In this document: positions 1-10,604 of the stretch, in pieces
Layout of the letters: each line of letters opens with the position of its first letter
Position numbering within the stretch: position 1 is the first letter of the stretch
Assembly: GCA_021292105.1 (NCBI GenBank)
Contig: CM037870.1
Coordinates: 20,491,424 to 20,555,423 of the forward strand
DNA length: 64,000 nt
Direction: 5' to 3'
DNA from: Anadara kagoshimensis
Taxonomy: Eukaryota > Mollusca > Bivalvia > Arcoida > Arcidae
Position numbers and translations under genes: made by a program
Notes under the pieces: model-generated
The model's input: only the letters and a program-made list of their open reading frames with translations
Told to the model about the DNA's origin: nothing
The model's database searches: none

Positions 1-529
1 CTGTTCGTTGCATTGAAATGAAAATAAAATGCACATGTACAATAGTATTGCTTATAGTGTACAAAAATAACATTTTGCGGCTATTTTGGACGTCACCTAT
101 AACTTAAGTTTCCCTTAGTTTTGCGGCTATTTTGGACGCCATCTTCAGTTATAAAATGTCCAATAATCGCAAAATAATTCTTCCTATACAGTGCAAAGCA
201 ACTTGAGTATTATTGAACTTGGAATGAAGTCTATGTATAGGTGCAAGTCAGTTATAACTGACAAAAACATCGTACTTCAGTTAGTAGTCGACCCAGACAG
301 CAATATCTTGAAGCTGTCAAGGGAGTCTGCCACAACAACACTTGCTGGTAAAGTGTTTCGGAGACAAATAGCTGCTGCTGGGAAAATGGTATCTGGTAGT
401 CTGTAGATCTAGAATGTTGTATCAGGCATCGTTGACTATGGCCTCTGGTACGTAGCACGTTTGTTGTAGATAGTGTTTTGAAGGTATATATCCACTAAGA
501 TGTGTACGATATGACAGAATATACAACTT
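1..529. other. Non-coding stretch with a short direct repeat
   Basis: No coding region that I can support. The block TTTTGCGGCTATTTTGGACG occurs twice, near 75 and 119, about 44 bp apart, so this is a small degenerate tandem duplication. The short open frames here have no recognisable similarity or codon signal. Confidence 0.5.
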
Positions 530-745
530 GTGTCTGTCATTGCAGTTTGTGCAGCATGACAGTTACTCTGCTGGTACGATGATAGTCGCCGGTGACAAAG
601 CATACTGCTCTTCTTTTAACAGATTCGATTATATTGATATTGTACAATTTGGGTGGGTTCCAAATAATGGAGGCATACTCTAGTGATAGTCTTACAAGGT
701 TAGTGTGGCATTGTGCCTTGATGATGGTTGTGCAATGGCGCATGT
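530..745 (-). pseudogene. Non-LTR retrotransposon reverse transcriptase, C-terminal fragment
   Basis: The minus-strand frame 743-537 reads LVRLSLEYASIIWNPP, then IIESVKRRAVCFVTGDYHRT and SRVTVML. This is the thumb-region pattern of LINE reverse transcriptases (LVRP.LEYAS..W.P, ..VQRRA.RFVTG.Y.RTSSV..ML) seen in CR1/Jockey/L2-type elements. Only about 65 residues remain. The catalytic palm and the endonuclease are absent, so it is a dead, 5'-truncated relic. The clade cannot be fixed from so short a piece. Confidence 0.75.
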
Positions 746-1130
746 TTCATCTAAAAAAAGGCAAAGGTCGAATTGGCCTTCTCGGCGATCTTGTGTGTTT
801 GTGTCTCATTTCCATTCTCCGTGAATGTTGAAATCCATGTATTTTGCAGAGTCGGTATAGTGTTCGTGTTGAGTGCCAATACTTTTAACGGAATAAAAAT
901 ATCATTGAAATTGTAATAATGTTAACCTGTTCTAAATCATGACAAATAAATTACATGCATTAGACACAAAAAAAACATGCTTGTCCATGTCCCAATCACT
1001 ATATATATCTCAAAATAAAATACTATATCTCAAAACCATAGTGTCATTCGCTGTTTTTGAATTTCTATTAAAATAATGCATTCAAAAACAGCCCATGGCA
1101 ATAGTAACAAATTTGAATACTGGCAAATTA
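746..1130. other. AT-rich spacer, nothing recognised
   Basis: AT-rich DNA between two retroelement relics. A direct duplication of about 20 bp (ACTATATCTCAAAA, near 1000 and 1022) is the only structure seen. Confidence 0.4.
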
Positions 1131-1132
1131 AG

Positions 1133-2504
1133 ACAAACACATTTAAACACTTGAACTTTTCCATCAGTTAAGTGAGCCGGATGCTCCGTAAGGACAAGCA
1201 CCTTATGCCTAGCTAGTTAAACCTGTCACATGTAAAATTAAAATTTAGAATGAAAGAACATGGAACTTTGGGTTATCAAATGTATCCAAAATAATTTGGG
1301 ATATAGAGAAATTATAATTACCAACGATACAGGACTGCCATAAAACTTTTCGAGGGCATTGATTAGTCTAGGCTTACTATATCCCTGGATCAACAATTTA
1401 TTTGTAGCAGCTTGCTTCGTTGTATAAAGTATACCGAGTGAACAAATACACCATAAACAGGTATTGCTGTATGGAAAAAAAAGAAAAATTGACAATAGAA
1501 AATCTCGTCATGTTTGTCATATATAGCTTCAAATGGAGTCTTCCGTGGGTGTCATAATTGAGGTATAAGCCCAAATACGAAGCAGAACTTGAAGAATCAG
1601 TCATATCGTTTATTTCAAGCTTACTGGGATAGATGACAGTCACAAATTCTCCAAATTTAATATCGTTAAAAGATAGAACGTCATCTATATCTGTATCTGA
1701 AGTTTAATGATAGCGATAGCCGTCTCCCTGGGTTTAATAAAAATTCTCCTTCATACAAATATTGCAAAAAAAGCAAACAATACATTGCTATAGCATTACA
1801 AAACAAATTTAATTATGTAACAACATGACAAAAAACAAATAAATAGCAGAGAACAGTCAGGAGTTGAGAAGTTAAGATCTGAGTAACCAGGCTTTAGATA
1901 GATAAGTACAGAAAATAAAGAAATAAATCAGAAAGGCAAGGAATGGTGCACAGTTTGCTCCCCTTGGTATACCGATTACCTAATGCAACAATACCGGGTA
2001 TTTTGTCTATCAAAAACAGCATTTTGTTTATCTTTTGTATATTATTGCTTGCACATTGTATAGTGTTTGGATAAATAACCAGAATCCTCCTTCAGCACTT
2101 AGCTTACCCTTTTTATGGAATGACAAGTGATTTTTTTGTTTAAGGCGTTCTTTCTCTTTAGAGTAAGGGACAGTGGTGTAAAGTGTAGAAACATCAAAAT
2201 TTCTTTAGATTTTTCATAATCCACATTAGGCTGATGCCAGGATAACTTTGTCTGAACAACTGAAGACTATCTCTGCTCTGATGGCTTTCAAAATTTTTGG
2301 GTTTTTTTAGTACTGATTATATGGTAGTACATTTAGAGCAACCTGCTACACATCTTTCCTTTGTATGGGTTTTTACAAAGTTTAAGAATCCAATACAATT
2401 AAGAAAGACCAATTTCTTCACTTTTGGGTGGATATGGAAGATTAAACGACTTTCCTTTGTATTGGTTTGAATCAAAACAAACACATCAATGCATGTCTTA
2501 ACCA
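1133..2504 (-). pseudogene. Degenerate reverse-transcriptase element (family RT-A), long copy
   Basis: Read on the minus strand this is a decayed copy of the window's dominant retroelement. The 5' part (about 2505-2317) has FVKTHTKERCVAGCSKCTT, the region upstream of the polymerase core. The frame at 1643-1398 has LEINDMTDSSSSASYLGLYL and a degenerate LHLKLY segment. The frame near 1430-1330 has the C-terminal NKLLIQGYSKPRLINALEKF block. The low-coordinate end carries the untranslated tail with its GCTAGCTA and GGATGCTCCG motifs. Frames are broken by stops and shifts, and the YIDD box region (about 1690) is damaged. Penelope-like is my best guess for the class; no GIY-YIG endonuclease was found. 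Confidence 0.75.
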
Positions 2505-2712
2505 AAATCCCAAAGCAAAGTAAATCGTTTGGTAAATTAGGTTTAACACGTGAACTTCTAAAAGGGAAGTGAGGTCGTGTGCTCCGGAGGGGTAAGCACC
2601 TCCTGTCTAGTTAGCCCCGTGTGTAATCAAGTTTGAGAACGAAAGGAGCATGTCACTATCGGACATCAGATATATCAAGGATAATTTTGGATACAGAGAC
2701 ATCATACATATT
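2505..2712 (-). repeat. RT-A tail, 3' fragment
   Basis: Solitary 3' tail of the RT-A family. Minus-strand landmarks are AAAATCCCAAAGCAAAGTAA, AGTGAGGTCGTGTGCTCCGG, GTAAGCACCTCCTG and ATATATCAAGGATAATTTTG. It abuts the long copy at 1133-2504 in the same orientation, so two insertions lie head to tail. No coding part is retained. Confidence 0.8.
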
Positions 2713-2746
2713 AATGTTTTGGAAGCTCCATTAGCTGGGACAACAC

Positions 2747-3247
2747 TAGTCCGACTAATCAGCCAACTAAACCCCCCATTTTATTTCTTTTATTTGTTGG
2801 GAGTTTCTGGTCTGACAGCTTCCATTATTTGATTATAAAACTTTCTGGCAGAAACGGCAGAAACGAAAACACGCGTCAATAACTTCCAGTATTTTCTTAC
2901 CTCGCTCTTGCTGGCAACATGGAACACTTTCTAAAACATTATTCTACCGGCTCATGCTTAACTTTTAATTAAAATCCATCGATATCAGTAGAAATATAAG
3001 GTTTTCTGGTGTCTCTTCAGCTCTCTGTTACTTTCGCATCGTGAAGACATTACTAATCTACTTTGACCGATTAGATCGCGCGTTGCATTTGGAAGTGTTC
3101 CATCAAAGTAAGGAAATACTGGAAGTTATGGGCACGTGTTTTCGTTTCCGCCAGAAACAAGAATTCAATCATGGAAGCTGTCAGACCACAAACTCCCAAC
3201 AAGTAAAAAATTAAAATGGGGGTTTAGTGGGCTGATTAGTCGGACTA
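2747..3247. mobile_element. MITE with TAGTCCGACTAATCAG inverted ends (copy 1, 501 bp)
   Basis: Both ends read TAGTCCGACTAATCAGCC inwards. The inverted similarity continues for over 100 bp (CCCCCATTTTA, GGGAGTTT, GTCTGACAGCTTCCAT, TTCTGGC, AACGAAAACACG, CCAGTATTT), so the element can fold back on itself. There is no open frame, so it is non-autonomous. Flanks GGACAACAC and AGATGACAC agree at six of nine positions, a decayed 9-bp target duplication. The copy at 21910-22153 has a perfect 9-bp duplication. A 9-bp duplication is typical of Mutator-like elements, but the superfamily is an inference. Confidence 0.85.
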
Positions 3248-3540
3248 AGATGACACGTATTTGATATGTATGTTTGCTTTTATTATATATATGTCTGTGA
3301 GGATTGCAGAAATATTGGGGTCCTTAAGTACTGATGAAGGTTTAGTTCTGTAACATTAAACATAAAAATAATTTATATAATGTAGATACAAACATTTCTG
3401 TTAAAAAATATGCTGCTTAATATTTTCATTTCTAGTGGTCAAAGACAGATTAAGGGATGAAGAAATGAAAAACAATTCGGAGTAATTCTGAGGATTTCAT
3501 AATCTTGTTGTTCTCTCCATGATTAGTGAAAAATTTATAA
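3248..3540. other. AT-rich spacer, possible retroelement 3' region
   Basis: No coding sequence recognised. It lies directly 3', on the minus strand, of a LINE relic and may be the 3' remnant of that element, but no poly(A) or tail repeat proves it. Confidence 0.35.
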
Positions 3541-3544
3541 GAAA

Positions 3545-3725
3545 CTTTTTGTCACTGTTCTGTTTTTTCAAAAAGTATCATATATCGGGACAAATAAAAA
3601 GAAATTATTTTCATCTTCCACTAAGTTATCACAAAAACGACACAGACGATTGGATCTGTCTAATTGTTTTAACCTAGCTAGCCTTTTTTTCAGAATCTCT
3701 TTGTCTGGAAAATTAATTTGTATAT
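3545..3725 (-). pseudogene. Non-LTR retrotransposon C-terminal zinc-knuckle fragment
   Basis: Minus-strand translation of about 3720-3575 gives INFPDKEILKKRLARLKQ, then LDRSNRLCRFCDNLVEDENN and FFLFVPIYDT. The pattern R.C.FC....EDE.HFL..CP.Y is the cysteine motif downstream of the reverse transcriptase in many LINEs. The CP of the usual last cysteine position is VP here. Only this piece is left, in an open stretch of about 50 codons. Confidence 0.75.
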
Positions 3726-3960
3726 ACAATTCACGTTTACACTAATTGTTTATATATATATATATACTAGTTTTTATCTACTAGGTGTACAAGGATAAAG
3801 GAAGCGAGCTGATGGGAAATTTAATAATCACTACTCTTTGATCTTCTTGATACAGACATTGTCAAGTAATCAGCTAGTTGACATTTTTTAATATTAATAA
3901 AAATGTTACTATAAGTTACTAGTTCACCTTCCTAACTATTTTATTTTTTATGTCAATTTT
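3726..3960. other. AT-rich spacer with a TA run
   Basis: Contains a short (TA) run near 3753-3766. No gene or named repeat recognised. Confidence 0.35.
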
Positions 3961-3964
3961 GCCT

Positions 3965-4190
3965 TGAAGTCTGATTTTTCACGTTTTGCTTTATATTTAG
4001 ACGTATGCCGTGGTTGCAATACCTATGAGGAACTATATTTGAAGTTGTATGACAAACGGGATGACCACAATTTTAATCTCGTAGGGGTTCCTTTTCTGTG
4101 CAGCAGTGTGCCTGCGTCTCATGCTTTTGGTGTGTATGTCAGTTTGCGGCTGATGCGCTGTGGTGGAGCTTGTTCCTGCTGCGTAAGCGT
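3965..4190 (+). pseudogene. RT-A element, C-terminal coding fragment
   Basis: Open in the plus frame. After FALYLDV it reads LYLKLYDKRDDHNFNLVGVP and FLCSSVPASHAFGVYVSLRL. In the RT-A family this block lies downstream of the YIDD catalytic box. Here it precedes the polymerase core of the next copy (4191-5065), in the same open frame. It is therefore a truncated copy joined head to tail to another copy, and the resulting 147-codon frame (3964-4407) is a chimera with domains out of order. Confidence 0.75.
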
Positions 4191-5065
4191 CAACAAAATG
4201 TTGGAGTTTTTGATAGATAACATATTTGTTGTGTTTGGTAGTATAGTTTTTCAGCAAACAATCGGTATACCAATGGATACAAACTGTGCACCATTGCTTG
4301 CTGATTTGTTTCTTTATTCTTATGAAGCAGAATTTTTGCAGAACCTTGTTAAATCAGGAGAACTCTGTCGCCAAATCATTCAACTCAACATACAGATATA
4401 TAGATGACGTTCTGTCTCTTAACAATCCTAAATTTGGAGATTATGTAAATGTCATCTATCCTAGTGGGCTTGAAATAAAAGACACGACTGATTCCTCAAG
4501 TTCTGCTTCATATTTAGACTTATAACCTGGATTATGATGCACACGAAAGGCTACATTTGAAACTTTATGACAAACGTGATGACTTCAATTTTTCTATTGT
4601 CAACTTTTTTTTAAGCAGCAATATACATGCTTCTCCTGCTTATGGTGTATTTGTTTCCCAATTAATACGCTATGGTAGAGCTTGTTTCCACCACGGGGAC
4701 AACGAAATAAGTTGCTTGGAAATAAATTGTTGACTCAGGGATATTGCAAGCCTAGGCTTATCAAGGCCCTCAAAACGTTTTATGGCCGTCATCACAGTGT
4801 TGTTGACAAGTTTGATTTCTCTATGTCCAGGATTGCCCTGGATATATTTGACGTCTCATAGTTCCATGTTCCTTTCACACAATTTTGATTACACACGTGG
4901 CGGGTGTAGCTAGCTAAACAGGAGGTACTTACCCTTCCGGAGCACCCGGGCTTACTTCCCTGGTAGAAGTTCACGCGTATAACCTAACTTGTCAGTTCCA
5001 AAGTTTTTACTTTGCTCCTGGATTGTGATTCGGATATGGATTAGTATGTTAGTTTTTTATGATTT
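4191..5065 (+). pseudogene. RT-A reverse-transcriptase core and tail (copy B)
   Basis: Begins with NKMLEFLIDNIFVVFG, then FQQTIGIPMDTNCAPLLADL (motif B region, usually GIPMG; here GIPMD) and FLYSYEAEF. A frame change near 4365 leads to TYRYIDDVLSLNNP, the YxDD catalytic box, then LEIKDTTDSSSSASYLDL. After further shifts come the C-terminal NKL..QGY.KPRLIK and the non-coding tail (GTAGCTAGCTAAACAGGAGG, CCGGAGCACCCGG) ending in TGGATTGTGATTCGGATATG near 5040. Broken by at least two frameshifts and a stop, so inactive. Best guess Penelope-like. Confidence 0.8.
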
Positions 5066-5262
5066 GAACAACGACGCAAGCTGCTTATTAATAAATTGTC
5101 GACTTATGGATATTGCAAGCGTAGGGTAATCATGTCCCTCAAATATTTATGGCCTGGTCGGCATCACAATACTGTTGATAAGTATCAGGTCTCATGTTCA
5201 AAATTGTCCTGGATATGTATTGAGTCCCATGTTTCCATGTTCCTTTCGGATGTGGATGGACG
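5066..5262 (+). repeat. RT-A tail (copy C), tandem with copy B
   Basis: Restarts at GCAAGCTGCTTATTAATAAA and runs through GGATATTGCAAGCGTAGGGT to CATGTTTCCATGTTCC. This repeats what copy B has at about 4710-4880. Copies A, B and C therefore lie head to tail on the same strand. The short open frame at 5096-5395 includes this tail and is not a gene. Confidence 0.7.
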
Positions 5263-5644
5263 GGAGATTCTTGCTCTTCCTGGGCGCCCGATGGGAGTTT
5301 TCATGTATACCGGATTTACTGGTTTTTATGATTTTTTTTTCGGGGAAGGGGTCGGGGGTGGGGACTGCTGTCTTTGTTTTTATTGTTATATGTAGTATTA
5401 AATTTTGCACATGAATTCATAAGAGCACAACACCATGGCATATAAGCAGATTCATATAAATCTTTATAATATAATTTCGGTAATAGTACTATGCGTTCAT
5501 ACTTATCAAAATACAATGGTAATTGAACGATTTCTAAATTCACTTCTAAATCCTGTACATTTGATAATTTTTTATGAGTACCTTATACAAAATCGAAAAT
5601 TGTAAATGAAAAAGGGTCCCAAAAGCGAAGCAAAATTTTTTGAA
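5263..5644. other. Spacer with a G-rich run
   Basis: Holds a G-rich patch (GGGGAAGGGGTCGGGGGTGG, 5342-5361). Its four or more G runs could form a quadruplex on the plus strand. No gene recognised. Confidence 0.4.
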
Positions 5645-6262
5645 AACAGACCAATTAAATTTAACACTAGGGAAATGAGGCTGGGTGCTCTTGAAGGACA
5701 GACACCACTTGTTTAGCTAGCTACATCCGTCATATTATGTAAAATCAGAATGAGAATGAAAACAAAATAAAACTGTGGGACCTCTAATATATCCAGAGTA
5801 AGTTTTGACAAAGAGTTGAGCAATGGTGTTTAGCGTCACAGTCAAGAATTTCACTTATATCGAGACACCGCCAGGTAAGGCGAAGGTGCAGAAATTTGCC
5901 TATGCGTTGCGAATATGGCATAATACAGCAGGGTTCTTTATCATGCCAAGCCTACCGTAACACAGGTCCTCGTTCATTCTTAGTTTCCATGAACCGTGAC
6001 TTTCATTTGGTAATGCCGAGTGCTTGGCGAAAGAACAGTCGCTACCTACTTTTGAGTCTTGGGTCAGACCCGGTTGGGGTTCGAGCCCACGACCTCCAAC
6101 TTACGGAGCGAGCACTTTACCAACTGAGCTACCACAGTGGTAGTTTGGACAATAAGACATCCTACTTTTCAACAATATTGTGATGGCAACCATAAAACTT
6201 CTTGAGGGTCTTGATAAGCCTGGGCTTGCAATATCCCCAAGTCAACAACTTATTTTTAAACA
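5645..6262 (-). repeat. RT-A tail split by a SINE
   Basis: The outer parts, about 5645-5811 and 6160-6262, form one minus-strand RT-A tail: AAATGAGGCTGGGTGCTC, GTTTAGCTAGCTACATCC, then AACAATATTGTGATGG and GATAAGCCTGGGCTTGCAAT. The SINE at 5812-6165 sits in the middle. The tail sequence resumes on the far side, so the SINE inserted later. Confidence 0.8.
5812..6165 (-). mobile_element. tRNA-derived SINE (copy 1)
   Basis: On the minus strand the head starts TGTGGTAGCTCAGTTGGTAA (pol III A box TAGCTCAGTTGG) and continues to a B-box-like GGGCTCGAACCCC. The body follows (AGTCGCGACTGTTCTTTCGC-type segment, then CTCGATATAAGTGAAATTC) and the 3' end is CGCTAAACACCATTGCTCAA. Flanks TTTGACAAAGA and TTTGGACAATAAGA look like an imperfect target duplication. 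The central segment recurs in the copies at 16509 and 46165 and as fragments at about 15955, 18990, 23135 and 26060-26250. The tRNA-like head is not a functional tRNA gene. Confidence 0.85.
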
Positions 6263-9215
6263 ATTTGTTTCGTTATACATATATAAAGTAGTTCTAGCAA
6301 TGGGAGCAAACTCGATCAAACATTTTCTATTGTATTTAATTTGAAATTGGGGTTATTCTTTGAATTTATTTCAGAAATACAAAGAATGCTTTTATTCCTT
6401 CATCTGACAAAACTATTGCTGCAGGTTTTAAAGTTTCCATTAAAATGTAAAAGTTGTTCCTTTATATTTGTAATTATCGACTATTTCAATTTTCGTTTAA
6501 ATGAGAGTTGTTAGTTGAGTTTTCCTGTACTAAGTAACATATGTAGCAACCCATTTTGAAAAAATTACGCAATTTGAAAAAAAAATTAAATCCCGTTGAG
6601 CTTGTCCCGGATTTAACGCAATCTAAAAAGATCAAAGTGCGTAACTTTTTTCAAAGTGGGCTGTTACAACATACCGTTAGTTTTGTCTATGTTGACTTTA
6701 CAAATGTTCTAATTTTTGGAGAATGAAAAAAATATATTAGTATTTCACGGTCTGGAAAATTGAGAAATTGACATACCTATAATACATACATTCTAACATG
6801 TTTAAATTTATGACCAAAAATTGCAATTCCCCATAAAAGCTTTGATTTTAAACACAAAACACAGGTTTATAAACAAATTGAAATCTTAAAAATAAACTAA
6901 AATGACCAATGTGTTTATAAGTTTGAAGTTGCATGTTTTGACTACATAAGCCTTGATGAAACAAAACATACGACACTGAATTTTAATAGTACACATTTTG
7001 GAAATTCACATAAAAGTTTTTAAAAAAAAAAATTGGATTGATACTAGTATTTATTTCGGACTATTAATTATTACTGCGATTTATTGAGAGTCCAAAACAA
7101 CTGTCAGTCAAAGTGCTGAAAGGGAGATCACATGTTTAACACAAGGGCTCCAAAGCAGTAAAACAAAATAAGTTAAAAGGTCGTGAGTATGGAATATCCA
7201 TTCCTATTCATTTAATACAACAGGACTGGCATTTATGTGGGCATAATGTCACAATTTAATCACCAAAATCTGAAAGTCAGGTTTTGTGTCTGCGTTGATA
7301 TATTATAAGACCAAAAAACAAAAGATTCAAATTGGAATCTTTCGTCCAAAAACAGCTGGTCACCATATAACAAGATACCTTTGGTTGCCGGAGCTGTCAA
7401 AATCATATCCGTACGGGATAGGACCAGGTGGTGAGGTATCAATTGAAAGAGAAATAATGAGCAAAGAAAAAACAACATGTCTATACGATAGGTCTATAAA
7501 ATGTTACCCAATAGTCACTGTGGAAGTTGATGACGCAGTTTTTCGAAATCTAAATTTGTAGCATTCAGGATAACACTATAGACTTGTTGAAAGTTTAACA
7601 TTAAGTCGACAAAAAAGAACCGAGAGTCGGCTGCTGAGTGGCAAAGACATGAGCAGCTGACGGAAAGCTTCCCGCAGACAGAATAGCAGTTGTTTAGATA
7701 TAAAGTATGTAACGAACGACGGACTGAGATGAGGTCCAGATTCGGCATTACAAATGTAGAATTTTTCTTTAATGGTACATTATGATATTTTCATACTATT
7801 AGCCCTTTTTAATTTGTTTTAATTTAAATTTAAACAATATTTTATTCAGAAAAAAATGCTGAAAAGGATTGGACAGCAGGCATTGCCTATATAAGTCCTC
7901 TCCTTGTATTCTATACGAACCATTTTGATTCTTTTCTTTTTGTTAAATTTTATACATTTGACATGTAAAATTTAAATTGAAAGTGTGGCAAAAAATGAAT
8001 AAAATACATGTAATTCTCTTTTGATTTTTGGCACAACCTTAAAATTGCTAATGATACAATGTAATTCGTTACCTTAGTGTTAAATTTTCGACAGGCCTGT
8101 ATTATTATATGACCATGATTTGTACTTTTAGTATAAAAAGGTCAAAGTTCATTTTTTGGGAAATATTTTCCAATAATAAAATTGCATATTTCTAGAGCAT
8201 TATCATAAATACTAATACATGTATAAATGTAACCAAATACGGGTATGGGAATGGAAAGGCGTTTCCCCTTTGGAGTGGGCCCCACCCAACAAAATAGGAA
8301 ATACACATGTATAATGATTAATGTGGTATTTTGAGGATTAATATTCTAAAATACAATTAATATCATAATGACGTCATCCATAAAGCTAGTAAGCACGAGC
8401 ATTTTTCGAAATCTATGTTAACAAAGTAATTTTGGTTTGACTTTTAATGATCAATGATCCAATCAAATTACAAATATCGTATTTTTCTAATGAGGTATAA
8501 TAATTTGTTTTGTCTTTTCTAATTAGTAGTTAACTGATCAACAAATATTATGATATGTAGTTATGTATAGAGAGGACTTTTCCAGCATGGTAGAAGGAAT
8601 GTCTGTAGACTCGTACACGTAATCTGGAGTGTGTAGCCAGATATCGCTTATCATCTCTTCTTGTTGTAGTTGGACCGAGTTGCACAAAGCATAATTTAAA
8701 TAAGGCAACAACAGTAGGCAACAATTGTTTATTTTTGTCAGAAATAAGTTAAAATATTAAATTCCTCAAAAAAAAAAAAAAAAGAAACTAAGGTAAACTC
8801 CCTCATGCAAAATATTTACTTAGCTAAATTTGGTTGAATATATGTTGGTCCTTTGGGTATCTTTTCAACATCTTGAACAAAATTTTGATTTCACAATTTT
8901 GGTCCAAGCACTGTATTCCGAAACGGTCGCCCAGTGCTGTAAAATTAAAACTGGTATTATATGTAATTTAAAGTAAATCATAGTTAAATATGTACCTTGG
9001 GTTTTTTTCAACATCTTGGAAAAATAAAGTTTTGGCAAAGCAATACTGATGTGGAATTGCGCTAATTAGCTCTTATTGTGCTTTGAACAACTGGCCATGG
9101 GCCCTGAACGATATCATCAAATATGTTGTCGGCATGGTCACACAAGCTGGTTGTTTATTTTGTATAGCATGGTATTTCTTGTTCTGGCTCTCCTCTCTTT
9201 CATGTATCTAGTTGA
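6263..9215. other. Long AT-rich intergenic stretch
   Basis: No gene recognised on either strand. Open frames at 7286-7561 (plus) and 7260-7478 and 7515-7748 (minus) overlap each other and show no domain or splice context. A poly(A) run lies at about 8768-8783. Between 8820 and 9030 a phrase (TCAACATCTTG) recurs with about 155 bp spacing, suggesting a faint degenerate duplication. A short inverted match (AGTCCTCTC near 7895, GAGAGGACT near 8570) is too weak to define an element. Confidence 0.4.
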
Positions 9216-9480
9216 AAAGAGTGTAGCATAGCGGTTACGTATACATTGCTATTCTTGTATCATATACCTTTTGAAAATTTAAAAATAAAACATGTATTAA
9301 AATTATATTGCAATTATTATTGTCATACATCATGAATGCATTTTATGGTTAATTTAAAAAAAAAAAAAAAAAAAAAAGGTATATGATACCAGTGTAATCA
9401 CTGGTTTTGAACAGTGCTGATCGCCACCGCACCCGCTACAACTTTGGCACTTCACCTGGTGTAGGGGTCTCAGATTGTAA
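9216..9480 (+). repeat. Possible tRNA-like SINE head, interrupted
   Basis: TGTAGCATAGCGGTTACGTA resembles a pol III A box. The later ATCACTGGTTTTGAACAGTG resembles a B box with an extra T. They are about 180 bp apart instead of 30-60. The gap holds AT-rich DNA ending in a 20-base A run, bounded by perfect 16-bp inverted repeats (GTATCATATACCTTTT at 9257-9272, its complement at 9374-9389). I infer a tRNA-like repeat split by an A-tailed insertion. Confidence 0.35.
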
Positions 9481-10125
9481 CATATTCTGTGATTGTTCCT
9501 TTTTATTGTACATAGTACTTGATTTCATCACCTAGGAATCAAATTTCAGTTTTTTCCTGTAACAGATCACCTGTCACTCATAATAAAGCATTGAATTGAT
9601 ATGTCTTCGGAAGACAGATAGGAATGGTTATGCGGTAATGCGAATAGAGTATCAACTATCGATACGGGTATATCTGAGCTTCACCATCATAGGAAATCTA
9701 TGATATGTCTGGTGATTTGGATCAAGATTGATCATAAGTATAAATTTTTGTATAAAGACACGGGCAAAATCAATAAATTAAACTATTTTTTCTGCAAGAT
9801 AAATGTAATAAAAATGGCTATTAACGGAATAAAAAATACCAATCCTATTTGTCCGTAAAAGCTATCATTTTCATTGAAGTACTTGTACGGGAAGCACCGT
9901 GACAAGCCAAAGTAGCACAAATGATCTATCAATGTTTAGTCGGTTTCGTTTTTTATTTACGTTTGTATCTTTTATATTTTTTTCTGGAAAAATGGTTTGT
10001 AAAAACGCCAATGCCGCTTTACTACACCACGCTCTTAAAGTTCTTATATTTGACTGACGGTTAGGCTATCTAAGTTTACAGGGAGTGAGGTGAAGTAATG
10101 TTTTTTACGCCCCAGTCAAGATTCT
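9481..10125. other. Intergenic, nothing recognised
   Basis: AT-rich DNA without a supportable gene, repeat unit or terminal inverted repeat. Confidence 0.4.
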
Positions 10126-10565
10126 TTTACTATTATCGAGGAGGCTAGCATAAACATGTGTCGCTTATATGCGGCGTAAGACTGCCTTTTTGACGCATAA
10201 AGAGGACTAATTTTAACGACTTGGTATGCATTTTAAAAAGAGCTTATATCTCGACAAAAATGGTGGTGGTGACATTAATTATGACAACTACGAGAACGCA
10301 ACGACGATTTACAGTCGTCGTGCCGACGGCGGTGATGGTGACTGTAATGTTGATGGTCGTTGATCATCGCGATGATAATGATAGTGGTGGTGTTTTTGTG
10401 AAGGTGGTAATGATGATGGAGGTGTAGGTGATGATAGTAAATGTTTTCTTTATGCGGCGGAATGTAGCCTTTTTGCCGTATAAAACGTCCTCTTTATGAG
10501 TTGAAATTCCCCGCATAGACGTGTTGGAGCACGTTTATGCGGCAACCGCTATGTGGCGTAACAAA
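10126..10565. repeat. GCGG/GCATAA-rich region with a GATGGTG-type low-complexity core
   Basis: The flanks (10140-10215 and 10445-10560) share the words ATGCGGCG, GCCTTTTTG and AGAGGAC or GTCCTCTTTATG, in direct and inverted arrangement. Between them, 10255-10440 is built of GTGGTGAT-like triplets. The 68-codon open frame at 10221-10427 arises from this simple sequence and is not a gene. It could be a small decayed mobile element, but no clean terminal repeat was found. Confidence 0.4.
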
Positions 10566-10604
10566 GCCTTTCATTTTGGATACCCTATTGTAAAGCCGGA
10601 GTAG

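Noticed and set aside
4780-4990. Conserved short protein (SGRVSTSCLASYTRHV) found at 4792-4974, 34894-35118 and 55834-56016
   Set aside because: The same peptide recurs because all three are copies of the RT-A non-coding tail read in reverse; the frames break in other copies.
6075-6160. A functional tRNA gene on the minus strand
   Set aside because: A and B boxes are present, but the sequence is the head of a repeated SINE with a 280-bp body; the arms do not form a clean cloverleaf acceptor stem.
7260-7748. A gene at 7286-7561 (plus) or 7260-7748 (minus)
   Set aside because: Opposed overlapping frames of 72-91 codons without domain, signal peptide or splice sites; consistent with chance in 64 kb.
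10221-10427. 68-codon frame rich in V, M and T as a membrane peptide gene
   Set aside because: Arises from GATGGTG simple sequence; composition is explained by the repeat.
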